A stretch of 64,000 bases of DNA from Nectonema munidae (GCA_030549495.1 JAUIRK010000673.1:1364001-1428000), one strand, 5' to 3'; numbered from the stretch's first letter, positions 13,262-25,675 are shown. Notes: generated by a model not told the origin, from the sequence alone. A program made the numbers and translations.

Positions 13262-13577
13262 TTTTTATTTTGTAGATTACTGGCCACCCATTTTGCCCGA
13301 AACGGGTTTAAACGAAAAAATTGTCCCGCCTTTTAAAAAGCAAAAAGCAAAAAGCTTGGAATCAAGGAATCGTCTTCGTCTATTGAAGATGACGGTGGGA
13401 TTGAATTTGGTTAAGGCAGTGCTTGGAATTGGCTTACGACAAAGGTGTTACATCGGGGAATGTGTTTATGCATATAATTTGAAGAATACAAGAAGGATAA
13501 GTCTTAAGATGTCAAGTTCATGGTTAATGTATGCACATAATTTAAATAATCGTAGTGAATTTCAACCACCACTATAA
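13262..13577 (+). pseudogene. Decayed coding-like patch, family unknown
   Basis: Coding-like text is scattered over the forward frames. One frame gives YWPPILPETGLNEK then KQKAKSLES; a second gives KESSSSIEDDGGIEF; a third gives LELAYDKGVTSGNVF. This suggests a frameshifted gene or transposon fragment. The longest single frame starts at 13293 but mixes plausible and implausible stretches. I do not recognise the family. Confidence 0.2.
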
Positions 13578-13861
13578 CTTACATTCCCATTTTCACCATT
13601 TTCAATTTGTGAAGTGTAGGCGGTAGAAGAAAAGAACATTTTCTCTTCTTGTTCTCCATGAAATACCTTTGTGCTATTTCTTATATCCTACAACCAGCTT
13701 GACTTTCTCTTTTGCAATATAGCTAATCGAGTAATTCTTCTCTTTTTATTTGCATTTCTGTAGCTGGAGATTTTTTGTTCTTTAAACCACAAATTTTTTT
13801 AAACGGCGAAGTACCCAAAGGGCAGTCACGGATTTAAAATCGAGCGATGGCCAATTTTGAG

Positions 13862-14941
13862 AGTTGTACTTTAGATCTCTAAGATTAATGAGAGAGAGAG
13901 AGAAAATACTTTATTTGAAAAACAGTTTTATATTAAAAGAGCATAAAATAAAGAACATGTTAAATTATATAAAAATGAAAATTTCAAAAGGAAAGCATAA
14001 TTTATTTAATAAGCAAATATTTGAAGACATAAACACAGTTGTTTTGTGCAGATCGAAAAACCAGAATGCCGTAATTAGGATACAGCAATGATCTCACATA
14101 ATCATCTTCTTATGGAGTATTAAAGTGTTGATAAAATTAAAAGAGGTTAGTTAGACAACATTTTCAAAATTTTAATGTGATTGTCAACAAGTGAAGCAGC
14201 TTTTGTTACAAATAGGAAGAATTAAGTTGTAAGTAGATATAGAATAATTTTTTAGCAGACGTTTAAAAGGCAAAATAGACAATCATAGATCTGTGAATAG
14301 AAATATGTGGTTCTTGTAAAATGTATTGGTTTCATAATATATACAAACATTAGAAGTAAAAGACGGTAGGAAACATGCACTGGGCATTGTGATATCCTAG
14401 TGCTATCCTTTATGTCTTGATTGTATTTCAAACATTTGACAAAAAGATTGCCAAGATTAAAAGTTGCAAGACGTAAATTTAAAATTAAACATATCTTGAA
14501 GTTTCAGTAAATTATTGTTTTTAAAAATGGGCTCAATGTGGGACACCATTTAAGGTTGAAAACACATCTTGACGTTCTTTTTTGCAAAATCCCTATTTTG
14601 TTCTTATTATTCGGATACTAAGTGAAGAAATGGTAAGGATAAAGATTTGTAAAGCAATAGTTTTATTTTAGCTGGAAAAATGTGCTTTGTATGTCGAAGA
14701 ATGAATAATTTGACATAGAATCTACCTGTAATAAGAAAACAGATTTACAATAAAAAATTTCTCTTTGCTAATGAGAAACGGAGATAAGAAATATTAACCA
14801 TAATAAAATCTAAAACCTTTACAAAGAAATAGAAAGACACAGGTAGAGAAAAGAGCTTATAAACAGAAAGAGAAGAGTTGTTATAAGCAGCATTTGATGC
14901 TTTAATTTCAAACATAACCAGTAGGTAAGCATGTATATTAG
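13862..14941. other. AT-rich stretch, no recognised gene
   Basis: Contains a short (AG)n run near 13890-13903 and a Lys/Ile/Asn-rich open frame of 75 codons (13864-14091) with no recognisable feature. Confidence 0.5.
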
Positions 14942-14984
14942 TGCCCCATTTGGCCCCTCTAAATATAAATTTCCGGCAACGTTT

Positions 14985-15650
14985 CTGTATATACCCATTT
15001 TCAAGTTTTCAGAGTTTAGTGATGATGTTCATTTTTATGAAAATTCATCAAATCTGTAAAAAATGATTTAAATATGGCAACTCATGTCAAAATTAAAATT
15101 TTTATTGTTATAAAAAGTTTTTTATTCATATATCGATTTCAAAATATGTAGAATTTAGTAGTGATGTCCATTTTTTATGAAAATCAATTAAACGTGTCAA
15201 AAAATGATTTAAACATAACAGCTCATATCAAAATTAAAAATTTTATTGAAATACTTATAAAAAGTTTTTACACATATATACCATTTTCAAGTATGCCCAA
15301 TTTAGTGGTGATCCTCATTCTTATGGAAACCAATTAAACCTGTCAAAAAATCTGTTAAGCCTGTCAATCAATGTCGAACATATAAACTTCAAAATTAAAT
15401 CTGCTTGCAGTATTTCTCTGCTAATTATTTTATTAATTTAAACCAACATTTGATTTTAATTCACTCAAAATATTCATTTCTTCTATACTTTATACAGTAG
15501 TATGTAATTGCTGTTCATTCTATAATGATATTCTTACTTGGTAGCTTTTCTTTCATCCGAAATTTTTTCAGCAATCTGTGTTCAAAGAACTTTTTAAGGG
15601 CTTTATTTTAAACGGATTTTATCCTCTTTGAAAGAATTTTGATTAAAGAA
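14985..15650 (-). repeat. Element with tandem ~140 bp array, copy 1
   Basis: Three imperfect units begin near 14996, 15135 and 15282 (landmarks CATTTTCAAG and TTTAGTGRTGATSYTCAT). They are followed from about 15370 by a unique ~280 bp tail. The reverse complement of both array and tail matches 38690-39500, sharing for example TGAAAGAAAAGCTAC, TATAAAGTATAGAAGAAATG, TTAGCAGAGAAATACTGCAAG and ACATTGATTGACA. The order tail plus tandem array recurs as one unit, so it behaves as a mobile repeat. Confidence 0.6.
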
Positions 15651-16365
15651 TCTTCTTGATGATCTTATGCTTTTTTTATTAGTATCTTGTATTTTATTAT
15701 TAGGCGATATAAACATAGATTGAGCCTGAATATTTATCAACTATTCCCAGTTCAAAAGTTTTTCTTGATTAAATCATTCGTGATGTTCATTTCATGGAAA
15801 TTTATTCATGGAAAGAACATTCGTGACTCTCTTTCTTGGAAAAGGAAAAAGATCAACAAATTTCATTTAAATTTAAAATTATCTTGATAGTCACTAAATA
15901 TTCACATATTGAAATAATCTGTGACAGTTTTGATAACTTTGATCTATTTAAAGTTTTCAGATTTCCTACACATCTTATTGAAATAGTAATTGTAATCTTA
16001 GATGATAAGCAAAGATTTTTCATTAAAGAGGAACTTCTTTTCCACGGTCAAAATCTTTTTTCAAGCACCCAATATTAGATCACCACTTCCTAGTTCATTG
16101 GAACATGGTAGATCATCCATTTAGTCAAGATAGACAACTTCTTTTTTTAATTATTTCTTTTGACCACACGTTCTCTTTTCAATTTGCTTTCAGTTCGCTT
16201 CCTTCTCCCATACTAATTCAAGTGATTTTATAATACGTTTTTTTAAATAAATATTTCATACTCATTATGATTGAAGATTACCAAATTATAAGCCAAAATA
16301 TATATAAAAAAGATATTTTTACTATATGATTCTTTGAAAAACTGATTTTCAGGCATACTTCACTA

Positions 16366-16745
16366 ATTCAATTGACACTTCCAGATATTTTTTTAACGCT
16401 ATTAGGAAAAATGGAGTACAGAAATAAAATAAGCATGGTCGGTTAATTATAAAGATAGATTTTTATCAAAAATGAAACGAGCATCTTCAATTTGATATAA
16501 AAAGAGGTAATTTATTTAAATTTCAAAAATATTACTGTTGACTTAGACGTAAACCGCACATTTGATTGACACTTCTAGATATTTTAAAACCTTTAAATTG
16601 AAAGACTGGATTCTGAAATCAAACTAGCGTGTTTAATTTGGTATAAAAACTTATATTTTATGTAAAATTATAAAGAATACTTTTAGAGATATTTTTCAGA
16701 CGTAAACCGCAAATTTGATTGACACTATTGGATATTTTAAAACCT
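16366..16745. repeat. Minisatellite array, ~165 bp units
   Basis: Three imperfect units are marked by TTGATTGACACTTCTAGATA and its variants at about 16366, 16537 and 16699. The last two are preceded by GACGTAAACCGCA. Spacing is about 170 and 163 bases. No open frame crosses the units. Confidence 0.55.
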
Positions 16746-17248
16746 CTAAATAAAATTATGTCTAGAAATGAAGCCAGCTCTGTGATAGATAATGAACTGT
16801 CTGTGAAGAGATATAAGTCTTCACAGTTCACTCGATGATCGTGAACTTGCAAACTGTTCTCTCCAGTAAATGAGGACTACAATTCCCCTAATCCATTTGA
16901 TTCTATAAAAAGCAGAAGAAATTTTTTTAGATTAAATTCAAGAAATCGCCTGTGTGATTATAAAAACAAGATTAAAAGGTTAAATAGAATTATGCCAGCA
17001 ACCAAAAAACGAAGATTGTGATAAGCGCAATGCGATAGTAAAGCGCTCTCTATCTTTTGAAGATTTAATCGCTATATTATTTATAAAAAATAATTAGTGG
17101 CATAAACCAAAATAAACAGAGATTAGTTAACTGAATGATAAGTACTAGAAGAATTTTTAGAATCATTTGATTAATATTATACATTGCCTACCTTTTACTA
17201 AAATTACTAAAGGAAAATGTTGACGTAAGTTAATTAATTTTGACTAAT

Positions 17249-17345
17249 CAGCGGTTCCCAAATTTTTGTACCAGCGTACCCCATAACAAAAATTTCTACG
17301 CTTTTGTACCCCATTGCTGGTGCAAAAAACTTCTGACGAAAAGCA
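17249..17345. mobile_element. Isolated hAT-like terminus
   Basis: CAGCGGTTCCCAAATTTTTG followed by a GTACCCC block resembles the CAGTGGTTCCCAACC end of ZBED-type hAT elements at 29305 and 49356. The preceding octamer tgactaat is not found at a partner end, so the other border is unknown. Confidence 0.4.
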
Positions 17346-17747
17346 GCAAAAATATATATAAAAGTAGATTACAAAATTTAGAAAGTTAGATTTTATTTAT
17401 ACTTGCAATAATTAACATTTTACTGATTCTTAACCCTATCACTCACGGGGATGGCCCACTTAAATCCCATTACCCTCAACTAAAATTTCTATTGTACAAA
17501 ACTCGCTGAATTTGTGACTTTTCTAAAATCGTTAGCGGCATCTTATGAGACTATTTTGACAGTAGTTAAATGACACTCTCATGTCAAAAACATATTATTA
17601 TTGCATATTATTATGTCTATAACTTATAACTCGGTGTTTACATTAGATACACTCTTGGAATTTTATAATCATATATATATTGGAACACATAACGTAATAC
17701 TTATACATACATATTTTTTCTATAAACATGGCAGCTTTGTAGCATAT

Positions 17748-18480
17748 CCAAATCGGCCATACTGATTTAATCTCTTGACTCAGTTCTCGCTATTAGGGTG
17801 TTTGTGGCTTACATCTGAAATTTCTCCAAGAATATTAATTAAATTGTAAACCATGTATATTTTTATACCAAATCGACGATGCTAATTTCACTTCTCAACT
17901 CAGTTTTTGCAATTTGGATTTTGAAATATCAAAATGTATTTGCAATTTACGTCTGAAAAAGTGTCTCGAAAAACATATATCCACAATTAAAATTAAATAT
18001 ATATTTTTAAATAAATTGAACAAACTGATTTTATTTCTCAACTCATTTTTTGGAATTAGAGTGTGAAATGTCAATCATATTTCTGGTTGACGACAAAAAT
18101 TATTTCCTAGAATATTATTTATATTCTCAATAAAATATATTTTTTATACTAGATCTCCATGCTAATTTCTTTTTTGGACTCAGTTTTCGTAATTAGAATG
18201 TGAAATTTCAATCAGATTTGCCCGAAAATTTTTTTCAAAAACATTTATTCACTTTTTAGATAAAATATTTTTTAAACTAAATTGACCATGCTGATACTAT
18301 TTTTTGACTAAATTTTTTCCATTACTGTGAAAAACTTCTTCCCAAATAGAATTAGTGATGTATGCCTGAAAATTATCTCATAAAGATACTTTCATATTTT
18401 TAATAAAATATATTTTTTATTTTATTTTTTTATTAAATTTTTCACTTCATTTCAGTCTTTAGTTTTCCCAATTAGGGCTC
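17748..18480. repeat. Minisatellite array, ~120-150 bp units
   Basis: About six units are marked by the landmark AAATCGACCATGCTAATTTC with TCTCAACTCAG and an AATTAGGGTGTG block. Landmarks fall near 17748, 17870, 18011, 18150, 18278 and 18432, and units differ by many substitutions and small indels. The array is old, judged by divergence. It is not obviously related to the arrays at 14985 and 16366. Confidence 0.6.
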
Positions 18481-18884
18481 AAGAATGTGTAGAATTATGA
18501 ATCAAGTTTGACATTTCGGAAAAAAATCAAATCAAAAAATTCGTTGAAATCATTATTAAAATAAAAAGTGTCTCTTAAATCATTTTTATTGCTGTCATTT
18601 TACAATAATTAAGTTCAAAGTGTCAATCGACAAAAAAAATTTATAAATGGGAATCGAATTTACAATTTTTTTTTCTTTATGAAAGAGAGAGTCTTTTAGA
18701 TGACAAATGTGTATAACCTTTTGTGATAAAAAAAAAAGAGGATTATGAATGACTTCATGAAGAACACAAATTTTGAAAAAGGATTGGTTATCAAATATCC
18801 AGAATGATATTCGTTCATCTCACCTGGTAATACAACACATGACACTGATAAAAAATCGAAGATCAACAAACAAAATTCAATTGA

Positions 18885-19835
18885 AAAGCTCTGAAATCGT
18901 TTAAATTCTGAGCAAAATTAGATACCATATAAAGTATAGGAGAAATGAAGTACAGACTTCAAGAGAAATGGTAAGCAAAAAAATGAAGGGCCTATTGGGA
19001 TATATACTTCAAAGTTGTCTCTTTAATTAGTAAACGAAAGAAGAGTAAACTAAGGAGCAAGAATTAAACCAAGGAAGGCCAAATGTGTCGGTTTAGTTAG
19101 AGTAGCAGACCGTAATATTTTTTCCCATGTCATTTTACAACATTTTTTATAAAAATTCTATTGCTGAATTAATTATTTATCAGTAAATATATAATATATA
19201 ATGTATAACGCATCTATAGGGTTATTATTGAAAAATTTTATAAATTTAAATTTTATGAGCTTTATCGAACATGATCTGAGGTTGCTTTGAGTATAAATTT
19301 TGTCCGATTCCTATTTATGAGATGGATAAAATCATTATTATATCAAGAAAGAAAATAATTTTATCAATTGGGCTTAAATAAATAGTGTCGAATTACCTAA
19401 ATATATAACCATTATAACCACAAATGTAGCATTTATTACTTGTGTATATATTGAGATAAATAATGTCATGACGAAATAGAGAAAGGTCGATTTGCTAAAT
19501 GGGAGGAAAATTGTTCAAAATTATAAATAAAAATATCTGACCACAAATTAACCAAACTTAAACAGTAACTGTAATTTAAATTTAGAGTAACAAAAGTATT
19601 TTCAGATTCATATTGAACTGTGTATAGATAAGTTTATTTTGAAATAATGAAAAAAAGTGTCTAGCAATAAGTCACCTGTAGAATATTAAAATTAAGATAA
19701 TATTAAGACAAAGAAATGTGGAATTATAATATATTTTGAAGTTTATATATTTGGCATTGATTGACAGCTTTGATTGATTTTGCCAGGTTTGATTGGGTTT
19801 CATGAAAAATAAATTAGATCATCAGATTCACAATC
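18885..19835. repeat. Third, degenerate copy of the tandem-array element tail
   Basis: ATATAAAGTATAGGAGAAATG near 18931 and GGCCTATTGGGATAT near 18988 match the tail at 38779-38860. The array-like part GGCATTGATTGACA and GGTTTGATTG recurs at 19752-19800. The intervening sequence is poorly conserved. Confidence 0.4.
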
Positions 19836-20149
19836 AATTATTTAGTGGGTTCGCGTGGGAATTTCTTTAAAATATAAAATATTTTAAGGGGATATTCTAT
19901 AAAAAAAAACAATTATACTGTTCAAAAAATATATATATCAAAAAAATAAGCAAAAATATTCAGTTAGAATTTATCAGCTCTAAACAAAAATCGGACATGT
20001 ATAAAAGAAATAAATCAAAAATTAATGTTTGAATTAACCTTACAAAAGCCATAACTCTCGCTTGAAATATGTACAAAATAGCAAAATCAAGAAGTAGCTT
20101 CCAAGCGTTTAGAAAATGTAAAAAAATCAAACATATGGACAGGAAAGGA

Positions 20150-21061
20150 TGACACAGACTAGCATTTCAATATTATTGTACCATCATGGATATACCTCAC
20201 GAGTGCAATAAGTTGACTGCAAATCGAAACATCGGTAGTCTCGTCTAGCTAGAGGGAGATTTTCGGGATTAGTTGTAGAAATTTCTAAGGCGGAAAATGG
20301 CAACCGAAAATGCTTTGATAAGCTCTTCTGCAATTATATGACGTTTCTTAGACTTTGATACTTTATACGCGACTTGGTATGAAGCCATCAACAGTGATTT
20401 GTCAACAGATAAAAAGACCTAATTTTGGAAAGGATGTTTAAGAATCAAAACACGCTCTTTTTGCTCGCAAATATTTTTCATCTTGCCCCACAATATTGGC
20501 CTAGCTATGTCGGTTATCGAAGTGTTCTCGCAGCTTAGATGGCTTTAAATTTGCGTTGGAGAAAACAGTTTCACAGAGCTTGTAAAAGAGATTTGCAAAA
20601 GAGCAAAAGGCTTTTGCAAATCATCAGCTTTTCCGTTGCAGGTGAGAAGAAAACGAACGTAGTCATCATTTCATTTCCTTTTCTTCGACATGATGAAGGG
20701 TTAAAAGATAGTCTGAAACAAAGAGACGAAAATATAAATAATTTAATTACAAAAAAAAATTAAACTAAGCTCAAATACAGTAATTATAATATTAATAAAA
20801 AGTAAAATTTATCATTTTATTATTTATTAGTGATTGAGAACAAAGTTGGCGCAATCAGTTATTTAGGTAAATAAATACAAAGAAATGTTTGGTCAATAAT
20901 CCATTTCAAAAGGAAACAAAAATGCTACATGAGAGTAATAAAAAGATCAATCTCCTGTCATTAAGTTGGACGTTTCTCGCAAACCTGGAATGATGTCTTG
21001 CACCTCCAAAGGGGGCGAATCACACTGGTGGGTTTCTTGCACTCTAGGTTGGAAACGGCTT
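20150..21061 (-). mobile_element. ZBED5-like hAT relic, N-terminal half
   Basis: Minus-strand reading from ATG at 20691 begins MSKKRK, then a stop, then NDDYVRF, and continues in a shifted frame with NANLKPSKLREHFDNRH. Further on come EKYLRAKRACFDS, ASYQVAYKVSKSKKRHIIAEE and LDETTDVSICSQLIALVRYI. These are the BED-finger tail and the start of the hAT catalytic region as in ZBED5/SCAND3-type transposases. The 5' terminus near 21061 reads GCCGTTTCCAACCTAGAGTGC on the minus strand. In-frame stops and at least two frameshifts break it, and the catalytic C-terminal half is missing. Confidence 0.7.
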
Positions 21062-21069
21062 GTCTGCGG

Positions 21070-22980
21070 TATTTATCTTACTTGAACTCTAGTGTTCCAA
21101 ACGTAGTGAAATCGCCCTTATGTGGTTCATTTTAACTGTGTTGGTAATGAATTAAAGTTTTGTTCGGCTGATTTTAAGTAATAATAGACTCAAAAAACCG
21201 ATTGAGTTAAACCCACTTTCTTAAAGCGACTTAACCCTTCTACTATTGTCTATAAGAAAAGATGAAAAATCAACAAGATTTTCTGTCGTCTTTTTATTGT
21301 GCTTTTTTTCCTATTATTTTCGATAAATCGAACCTTCAAACATACACTTAGAATAAACTTTTGCGCTTTTTAGCATAAACTGTATGTAAATTGCCATAAA
21401 ATCTACATTTTTCTTCTGGAGCCATATTTTTTTGATTATATATTATCTAATTTGAATCCTTCATTATCCATATATTTATCGTGAGGAATGTAAGTGAGAA
21501 AATAAAAAGTTACATGTGTCATTTCAAATCTGGTTCACAAGAAAATTAACTTAAATTCGGATTTTTGAGAAGCGAGAACCAAATGAAAGCAACATCAGAA
21601 ATGTTATGTCCAAATAAAGAGTGTGATTACTAATATAAGTTTTCAAGCAATACTTTGCAAATTCCATCGAGTGTCGTTGCGAAATGGGAGCGGAATTTTT
21701 CTTTTAACATGCCATGGTCTCAATATTAATTTTTATTAAATTACCTTTTCTACATTTAATAATTAAAATACAGCGATAAGATAAAACGTTCTGGTATTTG
21801 TCCAAAATTAATCCTTTTATTTTCGCTATCATTTGATTGCACTTTAGTTGGATTTCTTGCATTGCTTTTCTGATAGCTCTGGACACGTAGAAAATTTTCT
21901 TTCTATCATGAAATGAATGAACTACAATTGGGTCGTTTTGCAAACTTTAAGAACTATCCTCGCACAAACACAAAGTTTCAATGGATTACTCAAAAAAGAA
22001 GGGGATAATTATTTACGTGCAATAACTTCAAAACTTATTACTTTGTAACAAAGTTCTTATTTGTTCTAACTAAACTGCATGAGTGAACAATTTCAATAAG
22101 TTTTAATTTCAGAAAATATATTTTTCAATTAGATTTTATAATCATTCCTAACAAATTTGCTAAAAATAGTAAACTCGGATGGTGCAAGATAAACTCTTTT
22201 AATTAGCGATTTAATTTTAAGTCATATTGCATCCTTATTTTATGTACAAATTTGCTAAGTTTGCTACAATTAGATTTTTAACAATTATATCTTAATGTTA
22301 AAGTAGTAAACGTTACCAAATCAAGTTTTAGAAAAATAAATCCTTATCTGAAATTTTACAAATTATTTAGTATTTTGGATAACTTGTCTAAAAATACATT
22401 TATTATAATTTTTAAGTGGTTTTATATCTTAGACGATGAGAAGACAACATCACTATTTTAGCGAATTTAGGTAATGAATGGTGCACTATGCGTGCACAAG
22501 TTGAATATAGAGATTTAGTGGAGAAAGTTTTAGCAAATTAGAAATTTATTAGTTATAATATTGCTAATTTTTCACGAAGTTTTTGTAAATTGATTTTTTG
22601 CTACGTCGTTTCGGTTTGATAACTAACTATTTTTGATAATTAAAAATAATAAAAAGATGGAAAAATCTTGAATAAAATGAAGGATTCAGTGTATTTAACT
22701 CAAAAAGTATGGATTTAACTAAAAAGACAACTCCTTTTTTCTAACTGTTGGCCGGGTAGTGTAACATTAGCAATAAAAATTAAAAAATGGGCAGTAGTGA
22801 TTTTTTCCATCAAAAGTGATTCTTTGGACGAAAATCTAATTAACTTTTTATCATAAACGCTTATTGGAATCTTTTCCAACCTGTGTCCTTTTAAGTCTTG
22901 AACCCCTACCCTCTCCCATCAATAAATAGAACTACGACTCTGCTTTCTGCATGCATGGTAGTATATATGTAATCATGTGC
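21070..22980. other. AT-rich stretch without recognised gene
   Basis: No exon or named element recognised. A minus-strand open frame at 21704-21943 has no recognisable motif. TTAACCC near 21233 may be a lone MITE end. Confidence 0.5.
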
Positions 22981-23020
22981 AGAAGTAGGATACACTAATG
23001 CTATACTTGTTTACTATATA

Positions 23021-23191
23021 TATAAAAGACTTTGATATGGCGTACTGCATGCACTCGTCAGTCATTACTCTTTCTTCTCTCGTACAAACTTCCATATTTT
23101 GTGTGAGTGCGCGCGCGCGCACGTATGAGTGAGTGCGTGTGCCTCGTGGATGACTGGGTGACTGTACTATGAAAGATAAATGCAATAACCT
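23021..23191 (+). promoter_or_regulatory. Candidate promoter and non-coding first exon
   Basis: TATAAAAG at 23021-23028 is followed 39 bases later by TCAGT at 23058-23062, the arthropod initiator word. The spacing is longer than the usual 30 or so bases, which weakens the case. A consensus donor CCT|GTAAGTGAG lies at 23191/23192, so 23060-23191 could be a 5' untranslated exon. It includes a purine-pyrimidine run (GC)n near 23109-23120. It lies 4.6 kb upstream of the first coding exon of the ASB-like gene on the same strand. Assignment to that gene is inference. Confidence 0.25.
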
Positions 23192-23621
23192 GTAAGTGAG
23201 TCTGTGCACAGAAATGTATCCACACATTATATGTATATACACTTGTATCATCAGTCGTCTTTAGCGTTCGTTGTCTCCTGAATACAGAGAGAGAGATAAA
23301 GATTCTTTTCTCCTCTTTATAACAAGTAACAATAAATAGTGCAACAAGTGACGATAAATGCATTTTAAAAGCTCTGCACAATGTCATCACCACATCATCA
23401 TCATCTTCGTTTTCTTGATGATGATATTAATTAGGTCTTTCGGTCTTTAGAACAAATAGTGAAAAAATCAACTGACTCTTTCCTCTCACTTCTGAAATGG
23501 ATATGTCAATTTGTTGTTGTTTTTGTTGTGAGTGTTTCACGTGTCTTTATCCATCCATGCCTTTTCTTTCATCCACGGAACTTTTTTTATAAGAACGACA
23601 AAACGACTCTAGTCTGAGATT

Positions 23622-23807
23622 TTGAAAATTACAAACACACACACAAAGATACAAGTGCTGTTGTTGGTTTGTAGCCTTTTCGCAACAAGTGCTATAGCTT
23701 TAACCGTAGCTGTAAACCTCCTCACAATGCTGCAGTACAGTGAGAAGAGACAGGCGATGAAAATGTTTCTTCTTCCTGGAAGCACACAAGATTGCAAGAT
23801 ACCGTAG
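23622..23807 (+). CDS. Possible small membrane/secreted ORF or exon
   Basis: An open frame runs from an upstream TCTAG boundary to TAG at 23805-23807. It contains a hydrophobic stretch (VLLLVCSLFATSAIA then LTVAVNLLTML) and a polar tail ending DCKIP. There is no ATG at the start; the first ATG is well inside. It could therefore be a terminal exon with acceptor at ACTCTAG near 23612, or chance. An AATAAA follows at about 23838. GC content is higher than in the surroundings. I do not recognise it. Confidence 0.2.
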   Translation: MKITNTHTKIQVLLLVCSLFATSAIALTVAVNLLTMLQYSEKRQAMKMFLLPGSTQDCKIP

Positions 23808-24967
23808 ATCTGAACTACATCTTCTCCGTTTCATTTCAAATAAACTTCCTTTTCTGATGCTACTAAAGTTTATATTTTTTCAAACTTTTTGAATTATTTT
23901 AATTTTAAACGGAAACTCCAGAATGATTTTTTCCTGGCTTGTGAATTTTGCAAAATGTGAAAAAGAATATAAACACACGTCTACATTGCATTCATTGCAA
24001 TGAGTGATTTGCAAATAAATTTTGAAATCTATCTCTTCTATTTTAAAGCTCATTCTTTTTTAATGATGAAACTTGGAAAACGTTAAAGAATTGAGGGGAT
24101 TTGCAGACATTATAATCGGTAAGTCATTTTTCATGATAAAATCTTTAGTTGCCACTTTACTATTTTTTTGCCATTTCCTATCTTTCCTTATTCTTTCGCC
24201 CATAATCAATCATAATTTCTTCACTGTTTCTGGCAAACAAGGGTAATTTTTACTCCCACAGGATTGTAGTGCATCCATGAAAAATTTATTTCCTTTTTTT
24301 GTCATTATAAAGTGATTTTGTAAGATTCATTTTTTTTTATCTAGTTAGTTAATTATTTAATATTAAAAACATGTCATTTACTTGCTTAAACATTTACTAA
24401 TTGAATTATATTAATGCCTTTTGGATTTACTGAACCGCTTTGATTAGACGCATTTATAAGTCTTGCCTGTTAATCTTTTATATCTTGTTGACCACTGGGC
24501 CAAATGCCTTACAAGAGTAAGGACCCCACGAAGAAAAATATTTCATATCGATATGTGCTATAAGGAATTTTTCTTATCCTCTCCTCTTCCTTGTCCGCCC
24601 ACCCCTGATTCAAATCCCTGTCTACGAAATTGCTCTTTTTAGAAAGATATAATTGAATTTCAGAGAAACCATTTTCAGATTGGAATTGCAAAAAGACTAG
24701 ATTAAATTTTATAAAAACAAAGTAGAATTACAAATGAACTTAATAAAACAAAAAAGTGTAAGTATTCCAGAAAATGGATGTTTTGAAGCTTTTGCATAAT
24801 CCATTTGTTATAATTATCAAGTTGAGTCAAGTTGGTTGTGAACCTTGGAAAATATTTGCAATAAATTATATTATGTTATTTTATCAGTGTCCACTGATTA
24901 TCAAGTAATCTTCCGTGAGAAAACTAAGTAATTTACATGAAAATATGGTTTCCAAACATTTATCCTA

Positions 24968-25675
24968 GGGACTTTTGACCGATCAATATTTAACAGATAG
25001 ATATTTGGCCAAAGGAAAATTGGACGAATATATAATAAAGGGTACTTTCATGTATTCCAGCCTCGTTACGACCTTACTGTAAATTATACCAAGGAATGTC
25101 AACTGTTCGAAAAAAATTTGCATTGTGAATTTACTATCTTAATTGTTTAACCGATGGCATGGTCGTTAAACCTCAGGGATTTCATTTCAAAGTGGTTCGA
25201 TTGCCGATGTACCAAAAATAGAATTTGGCATTTCTGATGGCATCCGGTTGACGTCAGGAAGGCCATCCGGGCAAGAAATGCACCACGGTCCATATAAAAA
25301 GTCACAAATGTGTTTGTGTGTGTGAGGCACGTCTTGCCCTGTTGAACCGAAAACAAATGACATAAACGAAGTTAATTGTCAAATTGAGTAACTGGCATTC
25401 CTAGGTCAAACACTCAAAGCCAACAATGCCCTAACTAAACTAACTTTTTACAATAATTAACCTTGTTCTGTTTAATTAATAAAAAGCTGTGTATGGCTTC
25501 TTACTTGCCTTACCCTATTATAAAGAATGTCTGTTGAAATACGTTTTTGAAGTCATTAAGATTAAGTTGTAAAAATTATAATTAGTCCTAAACCTGTTTC
25601 CCGCATTATTCAGATTTCCTTCCACTAAATATCCGTTTAGCGAAATATCTATTGGCCAAATAAATAAAGAAATAA
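24968..25675. mobile_element. Fold-back MITE, copy 2, carrying a SINE
   Basis: The left end (TTGACCGATCAATATTTAAC then AGATATTTGGCCAAAGGAAA) matches the reverse complement of the right end (AGATATTTCGCTAAAC then GGATATTTAGTGGAAGGAAA). The ends and the ATATTTGGCC word relate it to the element at 7129-7806. A tRNA-like SINE (25152-25352) lies inside. Borders are approximate. Confidence 0.4.
25152..25352 (+). mobile_element. tRNA-headed SINE
   Basis: A TGGCATGGTCG box-A-like word near 25155 and GGTTCGATTGCC (box B) near 25194 are spaced as in a tRNA-derived Pol III promoter. The body has GGCATCCGGTTGACGTCAGG then GAAGGCCATCCGGGCAAG, a GC-rich block like those in many invertebrate SINEs, and a TGTGTTTGTGTGTGTGAGG tail region. 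It sits within a fold-back MITE. Confidence 0.5.

Noticed and set aside
17249-21061. One 3.8 kb hAT bounded by the ends at 17249 and 21061
   Set aside because: Flanking octamers differ (tgactaat against gtctgcgg) and the interior holds satellite arrays, so the two ends are treated separately.
23100-23130. Z-DNA or regulatory meaning of the (GC)n run
   Set aside because: Only about six dinucleotide repeats; a simple microsatellite explains it.
24426-24499. tRNA-like gene on the minus strand (TGGCCCAGTGG and GGTTCAGTAAATCC)
   Set aside because: No cloverleaf can be drawn and box B has extra bases; at most a worn SINE head.
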